DNA of 8,693 bases, from contig DHGL01000034.1 in the NCBI GenBank assembly GCA_002402725.1, positions 1 through 8,693 on the forward strand. Reading direction: 5' to 3'. Origin of the DNA: Anaerolineaceae bacterium UBA4799 (GTDB lineage Bacteria > Chloroflexota > Anaerolineae > Anaerolineales > Anaerolineaceae). The notes beneath the pieces are model-generated. The model saw nothing but the letters and a program-made list of their open reading frames with translations. It ran no database searches and was not told the origin of the DNA. The position numbers were made by a program, and so were the translations under genes. Positions 1 through 5,654 of this stretch are shown in pieces (the stretch's first letter is position 1; the number at the start of each line of letters is the position of its first letter).

Positions 1-2
1 AG

Positions 3-109
3 GGTGGGTTGTAAAACCCACCATATGTCCAATAATGGTGGGTTCAACACCTCTCGCAATATTCGTTCGGGTGCGCTAAATTCGCGAAACGAACCCAACA
101 TACGAACGA
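3..109. repeat. Palindromic intergenic repeat (REP/MITE-like)
   Basis: Three alternating arms are visible: GGTGGGTT at 3-10, AACCCACC at 15-22 and GGTGGGTT at 37-44. The middle arm can pair with either neighbour, as a tight GTAA-loop hairpin (3-22) or as a 10-bp stem (15-24 with 35-44). A wider arm pair, TGGGTTC (39-45) with GAACCCA (91-97), encloses the 8-bp palindrome TTCGCGAA (81-88), and TCGTTCG (63-69) pairs with CGAACGA (103-109). No T-run follows, so it is not an obvious terminator, and no coding frame explains it. It resembles the dispersed GGTGGGTT-type palindromes of many bacterial genomes. Whether it recurs in this genome cannot be seen from one window. Confidence 0.55.
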
Positions 110-122
110 TCGAAATTTGGAG

Positions 123-128
123 TATAAT
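123..128 (+). promoter_or_regulatory. Putative -10 box of the thrS leader promoter
   Basis: A perfect TATAAT lies just upstream of the first conserved T-box elements, so a transcript starting near 135 would contain the whole leader. No good -35 match is present 16-18 bp upstream (the sequence there is close to TACGAA). The assignment therefore rests on the -10 box and its position only. Confidence 0.45.
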
Positions 129-134
129 CACCTT

Positions 135-389
135 AATTAAATAACGCGTTGACCGGGACGAGTAGCTGCTGAACGTTCCACCAGAGAGAAGGAGCCGCTG
201 GCTGAAAGTTCCTTCAGGAAACACAACAACGAAAACCACCCGCGAGCTTGAGCCTGAACGGTGCGTACCCATTAAGGCGAACGGCTGACCCCGTTACAGG
301 TCTAACGAGATGATGCGGATTTTTCCGCGTCAATCTGGGTGGAACCGCGAAGTTGATGACTCTCGCCCCAGTCTGGGACGAGCGTTTTT
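135..389 (+). promoter_or_regulatory. Thr-specific T-box riboswitch (transcriptional) of thrS
   Basis: This is an RNA leader that senses uncharged tRNA-Thr and lets transcription pass into thrS. Stem I landmarks are AGTA (161-164), the AGAGAG motif (183-188) and a distal GGCTGAAAG-like loop (200-208). The likely specifier is ACC (235-237) in the context GAAA-ACC-A, a Thr codon. A probable stem II hairpin uses GCCT (252-255) with AGGC (275-278). Stem III is 312-318 paired with 325-331. The T-box proper, CTGGGTGGAACCGCG, is at 335-349; its UGGA bulge (340-343) would pair with a UCCA tRNA end, meaning discriminator base U73. The antiterminator pairs CTGGG (335-339) with CCCAG (367-371), which excludes the terminator that follows. 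The motif match is strong. The exact specifier is my reading of the fold and would need a covariance model. Confidence 0.92.
362..389 (+). terminator. Rho-independent terminator of the T-box leader
   Basis: CTCGCCCCA (362-370) pairs with TGGGACGAG (374-382) with one C-A mismatch and a three-base loop, followed closely by TTTTT (385-389). Its 5' arm overlaps the bases used by the antiterminator (367-371), which is the switch expected of a T-box: charged tRNA allows this hairpin, uncharged tRNA prevents it. Confidence 0.85.
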
Positions 390-403
390 GTTTAATAATA
401 AAT

Positions 404-409
404 GGAGGA
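404..409 (+). promoter_or_regulatory. Ribosome binding site that sets the thrS start
   Basis: GGAGGA sits 4 bases before the ATG at 414. It overlaps an in-frame ATG at 402, which itself has no Shine-Dalgarno sequence. This makes 414 the likely start and 402 a spurious one. Confidence 0.75.
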
Positions 410-413
410 AGAA

Positions 414-2198
414 ATGGCAAAGGAAAAGGAACACTACGAAGAATCACAATTGTACAGGATCCGCCACTCGACCGCGCACATCATGGCGCAGGCGGTGCTG
501 GAGAAATTCCCCGAGGGCAAGGTGGCCATCGGCCCGGCCATCGAGGATGGTTTTTATTACGATTTCGACCTGCCCAGGCCGCTGACCCCCGAAGACCTGG
601 AGGGCATCGAAAAGCGCATGCGCGGCATCATCCAATCCGGCGTCACCTTCGAGCGCAAGGTGGTGAGCGCGGAGGAGGCCAAGGCTCTCTTCCATGACCA
701 GCCCTTCAAGATCGAATTGATCGAGGGTCTCGAGTCCGGCGGGATGGATGACGATGGCAACCCGGTGGATGAAAAGCCGGAGATTTCCATCTACTCGCAG
801 GGCGGCTTCACCGACCTGTGCCGCGGACCGCATGTGGCCAGCTCGCGCGAGATCAACCCTGCCGCTGTGAAATTACTTAACGTAGCGGGTGCGTACTGGC
901 GCGGGGATGAGAAGCGCCCCATGCTGCAGCGCATCTACGGCACCGCCTGGAGCAAGCCGGATGAGTTGAAAGATTACCTGTGGCGGTTGGAGGAAGCCAA
1001 GAAGCGCGACCACCGTAAGATCGGCCAGGAGCTTGACCTGTACAGCATCAACGACGAGATCGGCGCCGGGCTCATCCTGTGGCACCCCAAGGGCGGGCGC
1101 ATCCGCAAGCTCATTGAGAACTTCTGGTCGGAGGAACACGAAGCCAATGGTTATGATTTTGTGTACACTCCGCACATCGGCAAGGCGCAGTTGTGGGAGA
1201 CCAGCGGTCACCTTGGATTCTACAAAGACAACATGTACTCGCCGGTGGATATTGAAGGGCAGCAGTACTTCCTGAAACCGATGAACTGCCCCTTCCACCT
1301 GCACATCTTCAAGAATTCACTGCGTTCCTACCGCGACCTGCCGCTGCGCTACGCCGAGGAAGGCACCGTGTACCGCTACGAACGCAGCGGCGTGCTGCAC
1401 GGGCTGATGCGCGTGCGCGGCTTCACCCAGGACGACGCCCATCACTTCTGCCGCCCTGACCAGATGCCGGCGGAGATCGACTTCGTGCTTAATTTCAGCC
1501 TGCACATCCTGCGCAGTTTCGGCTTTTCCGATATCCACGCTTACCTCAGCACCCGGCCGGAAAAATCGGTGGGCGACCCCGCGCAATGGCAGGCGGCTGA
1601 AGCGGCGCTGGAGGAATCGCTCAACCGCTCGGGGCTGGAATACGACGTCGACCGCGGCGGCGGGGCCTTCTACGGTCCCAAGATCGACCTCAAAGTGGAG
1701 GACGCCATCGGACGCGAGTGGCAGCTCTCGACCATCCAGTTCGATTTCAACGAGCCAGAGCGCTTTGACCTCTCCTATATTGGTGAAGATGGTCAACCGC
1801 ACCGGCCTTACATGATCCACCGCGCGCTGCTGGGCAGCCTGGAACGTTTCTTCGGCGTGCTCATCGAGCATTACGCCGGAGCTTTCCCGGTATGGCTTTC
1901 GCCCGTGCAGGCCGCGCTCATTCCCATCGCTGACCGGCATGTGGACTACATGCACAAGGTTGAAGCTGAGCTGCGTCAGGCGGGATTGCGCGTGATGGTG
2001 GATGACCGCCCCGAGCGCATGAACGCCAAGATCCGCGATGCCCAGAACCAGAAGATCCCCTATATGCTGGTCATCGGCGATAAGGAAGAGGAGAGCGGGC
2101 AGGTGGCGCTGCGCCTGCGCAACGGTGAAAATCCCGGCCCGATGCCTGTGGCGGATTTCATCGCGTTAGCCAAAGCCGAGATCGCCGCCAGGAAATGA
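414..2198 (+). CDS. thrS: Threonyl-tRNA synthetase lacking the TGS domain
   Basis: This cytoplasmic class II synthetase charges tRNA-Thr with threonine and clears mischarged Ser-tRNA. The protein has 594 residues from the chosen start. The N2 editing domain (about 1-185) keeps HxxxH at His18/His22 and the CRGPH motif with Cys136 and His140. The catalytic domain (about 195-487) has the three zinc/threonine ligands Cys292 (MNCP), His343 (QDDAH) and His469 (MIHRALLGS). Their spacings of 51 and 126 equal those of the E. coli ligands 334, 385 and 511. Motif 2 reads RYE...HGLMRVRGF, motif 3 GSLERF. The anticodon-binding domain follows (about 488-594). The editing histidines lie about 55 residues closer to the start than in E. 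coli, so the N-terminal TGS (N1) domain is absent; such TGS-less forms are known. The gene is preceded by a T-box leader and overlaps the next gene by four bases. Confidence 0.97.
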   Translation: MAKEKEHYEESQLYRIRHSTAHIMAQAVLEKFPEGKVAIGPAIEDGFYYDFDLPRPLTPEDLEGIEKRMRGIIQSGVTFERKVVSAEEAKALFHDQPFKIELIEGLESGGMDDDGNPVDEKPEISIYSQGGFTDLCRGPHVASSREINPAAVKLLNVAGAYWRGDEKRPMLQRIYGTAWSKPDELKDYLWRLEEAKKRDHRKIGQELDLYSINDEIGAGLILWHPKGGRIRKLIENFWSEEHEANGYDFVYTPHIGKAQLWETSGHLGFYKDNMYSPVDIEGQQYFLKPMNCPFHLHIFKNSLRSYRDLPLRYAEEGTVYRYERSGVLHGLMRVRGFTQDDAHHFCRPDQMPAEIDFVLNFSLHILRSFGFSDIHAYLSTRPEKSVGDPAQWQAAEAALEESLNRSGLEYDVDRGGGAFYGPKIDLKVEDAIGREWQLSTIQFDFNEPERFDLSYIGEDGQPHRPYMIHRALLGSLERFFGVLIEHYAGAFPVWLSPVQAALIPIADRHVDYMHKVEAELRQAGLRVMVDDRPERMNAKIRDAQNQKIPYMLVIGDKEEESGQVALRLRNGENPGPMPVADFIALAKAEIAARK

Positions 2199-2803
2199 AC
2201 CGTAACAAGGCAAGGGAGCCGAAACCGGAGCCCGGTCACTTCAGACTGCTGGCTCCCTTCTATGAGCGCTTCATCCAGCCGAAGGAGCCTGAGAAGATCC
2301 TCTCTCACCTGGGGCTGCCGCAGCCCGGCGGCGCGGTGCTGGATGCCGGCGGTGGCACCGGACGGGTTGCCCAGTTCTTCGTGGGCAAGGCGGCTGCCGT
2401 GGTGGTGGCCGACCAGACCTTTGAGATGCTGCAGGAAGTGCGCAAGAAGGATGGCTTGAGCGGAGTGTGCGCGTTGACCGAGGAGATGCCGTTCAATGAC
2501 GGGCACTTCTGCTGCATCGTCATGGTCGACGCGCTGCACCATGTGGCAGACCAGGCGGCCACCATCCGCGAGTTGTGGCGCCTGCTCAAACCGGGCGGCA
2601 GCATCATCATCGAGGAACCCGATATCCGCAATTTCAAAGTGAAGGTACTGGCGCTGGCGGAAAAACTGGCGCTGATGCGCAGTCGCTTCCTCTCACCGGG
2701 TCAGGTGACCGCGCTCTTTGATTTTCCCGGGGCTTCCTCGCGTGTGGAAGTGGAGGGCTGGACAGCCTGGATAATAGTTGAAAAAGACTCATCTCTTTAT
2801 TGA
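2195..2803 (+). CDS. Class I SAM-dependent methyltransferase (Methyltransf_11 type)
   Basis: This is a predicted small-molecule or macromolecule methyltransferase of 202 residues; the substrate is unknown. The Rossmann SAM-binding motif I is VLDAGGGTG (49-57 region), with the acidic strand-2 residue at VADQT (about Asp73). A UbiE-like post-motif region, MPF..GHF....VDALHHV, covers 98-117, and RLLKPGG (129-135) marks the motif III helix/turn. The start ATG overlaps the thrS stop as ATGA. Translation is therefore probably coupled to thrS, and transcription would depend on the T-box. The C-terminal 32 residues (166-197) recur, diverged, in a broken copy at 3661-3768 beyond the neighbouring lipoprotein gene, so this tail may have been exchanged by recombination. 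The family call is firm; the exact function is not. Confidence 0.88.
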   Translation: MNRNKAREPKPEPGHFRLLAPFYERFIQPKEPEKILSHLGLPQPGGAVLDAGGGTGRVAQFFVGKAAAVVVADQTFEMLQEVRKKDGLSGVCALTEEMPFNDGHFCCIVMVDALHHVADQAATIRELWRLLKPGGSIIIEEPDIRNFKVKVLALAEKLALMRSRFLSPGQVTALFDFPGASSRVEVEGWTAWIIVEKDSSLY

Positions 2804-2897
2804 TTGTCTATCATTGAGATCTAGCGTCATTTTAATGATGGCTCGAAATGTTCATTTTTTATATGCATAACCTGAATACTAATCAAGGAAATCTCTG

Positions 2898-2903
2898 TAT
2901 AAT
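2898..2903 (+). promoter_or_regulatory. Putative -10 box for the lipoprotein gene
   Basis: A perfect TATAAT lies 34 bases before the lipoprotein start, within AT-rich DNA after the methyltransferase stop. The -35 region is poor (CTGAAT at 2872-2877 is too distant). It suggests that the lipoprotein gene has its own promoter instead of depending on the T-box transcript. Confidence 0.4.
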
Positions 2904-2936
2904 GAAAAACATAAAGGTTTTTCACCAGAGGCGGAA

Positions 2937-3581
2937 TTGAAAAAGATAACCAGGTTTGCTTTGTTTATCATCGTATTACTCGCCATAATCGCCTGCAACA
3001 TTCCGGGCAGCGATAACGACCGCAGAGAACAAGAATACAATTACAGAGTAGAACAAGCGGTTCAGGAGCAATCTGCTACCGAAAATGCCCAAAACCAAAG
3101 CGGGGTTAATGCGACGGCCCCTTCCGTTGACAATACTGAGGAATCTCAAAACGCTTCAATAGCTACGGAAGTACCAGCTGAAACCACTGCCACGACACCT
3201 TTGATGGTTTTTGAAGGAACCGGTACGGTCGTTGACTTCCCTTGGGGTGTGGAGGATGTTGAGCATTCATGCACATCAGACGCAAAGGTAACACTAACTA
3301 TTAAGGAAGGGCTATGTAAAACGGTATTTGTTTATCCCAGTATGGCACAGGGGACGGATAAGGTGTGTCGTCCTTATGCCGAAAATACTACTCTGGTAAC
3401 CGGGCCTTATTCGTCTACAGATGGATCATGCACTTTTAATTCTGTAGAATATGAAATTGGAGCGTCGGTTGATGGAGCTGGAGTGCTAATGGGAGCGGCG
3501 AAAGTGGAATTCTGGATACAAACGAGCGTTGAGGATTGGGTAAAACACTATTATTCTGATTACTTATCACCGCAGTCTTAG
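2937..3581 (+). CDS. Orphan lipoprotein with four-cysteine C-terminal domain
   Basis: I do not recognise this family. The 214-residue product starts at TTG, preceded by an AGAGGCGGA stretch at 2927-2935 that can serve as a close-set ribosome binding site. It has a lysine-containing start (MKK), a hydrophobic core (7-19) and a lipobox ending IIA-Cys20, so it is predicted to be exported and lipid-anchored. Residues about 25-90 are a low-complexity S/T/N/Q/E/A linker. A compact domain follows (about 91-214) with cysteines at 112, 127, 144 and 165, likely two disulfides outside the cytoplasm. Codon use and base composition are visibly AT-richer than in thrS and the methyltransferase. The gene sits exactly between two copies of the methyltransferase 3' end, which suggests acquisition by transfer or recombination. 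It could be a surface or matrix protein; no function can be assigned. Confidence 0.75.
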   Translation: MKKITRFALFIIVLLAIIACNIPGSDNDRREQEYNYRVEQAVQEQSATENAQNQSGVNATAPSVDNTEESQNASIATEVPAETTATTPLMVFEGTGTVVDFPWGVEDVEHSCTSDAKVTLTIKEGLCKTVFVYPSMAQGTDKVCRPYAENTTLVTGPYSSTDGSCTFNSVEYEIGASVDGAGVLMGAAKVEFWIQTSVEDWVKHYYSDYLSPQS

Positions 3582-3660
3582 TGGTGGATAATTCGCGATA
3601 ATTGAAATTTTTCTCACTGATAGAGGATCAATCTGCACGCATCGTAAAAGCACTGTCACC

Positions 3661-3768
3661 CTTTCGCCGCGGCAGATGTCCGAGCTCTTTGATTTCCCCG
3701 GCGCTTCTTCACGGGTCGAGGTGGAGGGTTGGACTACCTGGATCATCATCGAGAAAATCCCCTACTGA
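3661..3768 (+). pseudogene. Displaced C-terminal fragment of a methyltransferase gene
   Basis: Reading in frame to the TGA at 3766-3768 gives LSPRQMSELFDFPGASSR, continuing to IIIEKIPY. This matches the end of the methyltransferase at 2195-2803 (residues 166-197). By hand count, 26 of 32 residues and 74 of 96 bases agree, and 16 of the 22 base differences fall in third codon positions. The two tails therefore diverged while both were under coding constraint, and this is not a recent copying slip. There is no SAM-binding domain, and upstream of about 3649 the similarity is lost. It is a remnant of a related gene, either the original tail displaced by an incoming tail plus the lipoprotein island, or the end of a deleted tandem paralogue. 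Confidence 0.8.
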
Positions 3769-3785
3769 CCGCTGAGAACAATTTT

Positions 3786-3816
3786 AAAAGTCCTTACTGA
3801 TGAGGTAAGGACTTTT
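3786..3816. terminator. Bidirectional terminator between convergent units
   Basis: A perfect 12-bp stem (AAAAGTCCTTAC at 3786-3797 with its complement at 3805-3816) has a 7-base loop. A and T runs on both flanks give U-runs in either transcript. It lies between the + strand fragment ending at 3768 and the - strand permease ending at 3836, so it can end both units. Confidence 0.85.
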
Positions 3817-3835
3817 ATGTTCATATTGTAAGGTC

Positions 3836-4654
3836 TTAACCTTTCAATGACCCGGCCATCATGCCGCGCAGGAAGTAACGCCCCAGGAAGATGTATACCA
3901 CAAGCGTGGGTAAGGCAGCCAAAAGTGAGGCGGCCATTTGCAGGTTCCACGGGATGATCTGCCCGCCTGAGATGTTGTTCAGCGCCACCGTGACCGTCCA
4001 GTTTTTCGGCTGTGTGAGTACCACGGAGAACAGGAAGTCGTTCCACGCCTGGGTGAATTGCCAGATGAGCACCACCACGAAGCTGGGAATCGAAATTGGG
4101 AGCAGGATCTTCCAATAGATACCCAGCATGTCCGCGCCATCGATCTTGGCGGCTTCCACCAGCTCGTTGGGAATGCTGGCGTAGTAATTACGGAAGGTCA
4201 GGGTGGTGATGGGAATACCATAAATAATGTGAACCAGTATCAGTCCCGGTATACCTCCATACAATCCCACGCTATCCATGAACTGCACGAGCGGGATGAG
4301 GATGGACTGGTAGGGGATGAACATACCGAAGAGGATGAGCGTGAAAATCAAGTCTGCGCCTTTGAACTTCCATTTCGCCAGCACGTAGCCATTCAATGAC
4401 CCGAGGATAGAGGAAAGGATTGAAGAAGGGATGACCAGCTTGAAACTGTTGAGCAGGTTGGGTGAAAGTTGTTCAAAGGCTTTTTGGTAATTATCGATGC
4501 CGAGGGTACGTGGCAGGTTCCACATCGTTTTCAGGCTGATCTCGTCACCGGTCTTAAACCCGGTGATCACCATAATATAGATGGGAATCAGGTAAAAGAT
4601 AGCCAGCAAGATGAGCGGGATATAGCTCCAGTAACGGTTGCGGCTGCGCGTCAT
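3836..4654 (-). CDS. Sugar ABC importer permease, MalG type
   Basis: This is an inner-membrane channel subunit of a carbohydrate ABC importer, 272 residues long, normal for the MalG/GtsC-like half. About six hydrophobic segments are visible (roughly 11-32, 70-94, 102-125, 133-155, 188-208 and 240-262). The cytoplasmic EAA loop that docks onto the ATPase reads EAAKIDGADML...KILLP at 167-186, with the conserved Gly173. The start overlaps the upstream permease stop (ATGA), and the Shine-Dalgarno GGAGGTG lies inside the end of that gene, so the two permeases are translationally coupled. It is the last gene of the operon and is followed by the bidirectional terminator. The sugar specificity is inferred only from the binding protein upstream. 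Confidence 0.93.
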   Translation of the reverse strand: MTRSRNRYWSYIPLILLAIFYLIPIYIMVITGFKTGDEISLKTMWNLPRTLGIDNYQKAFEQLSPNLLNSFKLVIPSSILSSILGSLNGYVLAKWKFKGADLIFTLILFGMFIPYQSILIPLVQFMDSVGLYGGIPGLILVHIIYGIPITTLTFRNYYASIPNELVEAAKIDGADMLGIYWKILLPISIPSFVVVLIWQFTQAWNDFLFSVVLTQPKNWTVTVALNNISGGQIIPWNLQMAASLLAALPTLVVYIFLGRYFLRGMMAGSLKG

Positions 4655-5541
4655 TGTTTCACCTCCTTGCGGAGCGAGAAGAAGAGGTAGGGAATGATCA
4701 ACACCGCCGTTGAAATAAGCAGCAGGATACTGATGGCCGCGCCGCTGCCGTATTGCAGCCCGTCAAAGGTGATTTGCCACATGTGCACGGAAGGCATATC
4801 CAGCACCAGCTGTTTGCCCACGGTGGCGATCACCAGGTCGAAGGTCTTCAGCGACATATGCCCCAGGATGACCATGGCGGAGAGCGTCACCGGCCGCAGC
4901 AGCGGCAGGATAATGTAGCGGAAGATATTGAATTCTGAAGCACCGTCTACGCGCGCGGCTTCACGCAATTCATCAGGGATGGCGCGCAATCCGGCCAGAT
5001 ACATGGCCATGGTGTAACCTGAGAGCTGCCAGATTGCCGGGATGGCCAGGAAGGCGATACCCCATTGAGGCGTCGATGTCCAGTTATTGACCAGAAAATC
5101 CAAACCTATCTTATCAAAAAGCAGGTTCAAGCCGCTCATACGCGAACCCTGGGCGGGGTTCATCAACCAGCGCCAGACCACACCCGTGACGATGTACGAA
5201 ATCGCCATAGGGAAGATGAACAGGCTGCGGAAGAATCCTTCACCTTTCAGCCCCTGGTCCAATAGCAGCGCGGAGAACAATCCCAGAACCAGGCAACCTA
5301 AGACGAAAATACCGGTGAAAATGACCGTGTTCTTGATATCGATCTGAAAACGCAGATTATTGGTAAAAAGATTGATGTAATTCTTTAGTCCAACAAATGT
5401 GAAATCGGGGGTCATGCCCCGCCAGGCGCTGAAGGAAACCCGGGTTGTCCACCCGATAAAACCGTACACGAAAATACCGACCGCCAGGATCGACGGAGAT
5501 ATCATCAGAAAGGATAGCCATTTCTCTTTACTATTTTTCAT
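4651..5541 (-). CDS. Sugar ABC importer permease, MalF type
   Basis: This is the partner channel subunit of 296 residues, the usual length for short MalF-like permeases without the large periplasmic loop. A hydrophobic helix at 9-30 is followed by further membrane segments (about 72-95, 106-126, 160-185, 215-238 and 266-290). The EAA loop is EAARVDGASEF...YIILP at 194-213 with Gly200. An AGGGG ribosome site precedes the ATG. It pairs with the MalG-type permease through a four-base overlap and follows the binding-protein gene across a 113-base gap holding a strong hairpin. No ATP-binding gene lies in this operon. Confidence 0.93.
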   Translation of the reverse strand: MKNSKEKWLSFLMISPSILAVGIFVYGFIGWTTRVSFSAWRGMTPDFTFVGLKNYINLFTNNLRFQIDIKNTVIFTGIFVLGCLVLGLFSALLLDQGLKGEGFFRSLFIFPMAISYIVTGVVWRWLMNPAQGSRMSGLNLLFDKIGLDFLVNNWTSTPQWGIAFLAIPAIWQLSGYTMAMYLAGLRAIPDELREAARVDGASEFNIFRYIILPLLRPVTLSAMVILGHMSLKTFDLVIATVGKQLVLDMPSVHMWQITFDGLQYGSGAAISILLLISTAVLIIPYLFFSLRKEVKQ

Positions 5542-5602
5542 GGATTCCCCTCAGGAATGCTTGAGATAAGTAATTATGGCAGAAGTTAATGGTTATTACA
5601 AT

Positions 5603-5633
5603 AGTCATCGGGGAGGAAACCTCCCCGATGACT
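5603..5633 (-). terminator. Strong intercistronic hairpin after the binding-protein gene
   Basis: A perfect 14-bp, GC-rich stem (AGTCATCGGGGAGG at 5603-5616 with its complement at 5620-5633) closes on an AAA triloop. On the - strand it lies 21 bases after the binding-protein stop and is followed by an A/T-rich stretch, but not by a clean U-run. It is most likely a partial terminator or 3'-end mRNA stabiliser that lowers permease expression relative to the binding protein, as in the malE-malF arrangement. Confidence 0.7.
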
Positions 5634-5654
5634 AAAAGCAGTTTCGTTCAGGTA

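Noticed and set aside
3..109. CRISPR-like array
   Set aside because: The repeated arms alternate in orientation and have no uniform spacers; it is a palindrome cluster.
402..413. Upstream in-frame ATG as thrS start
   Set aside because: Its ATG overlaps the GGAGGA ribosome site serving the ATG at 414 and has no ribosome site of its own.
1317..1955. Open frame of 212 codons antisense to thrS
   Set aside because: It is a shadow of the highly conserved thrS coding sequence and has no start signal.
2902..2940. Twelve-codon leader peptide overlapping the lipoprotein start
   Set aside because: Its ATG overlaps the TATAAT box, so it would lie upstream of the expected transcript start, and it has no ribosome site.
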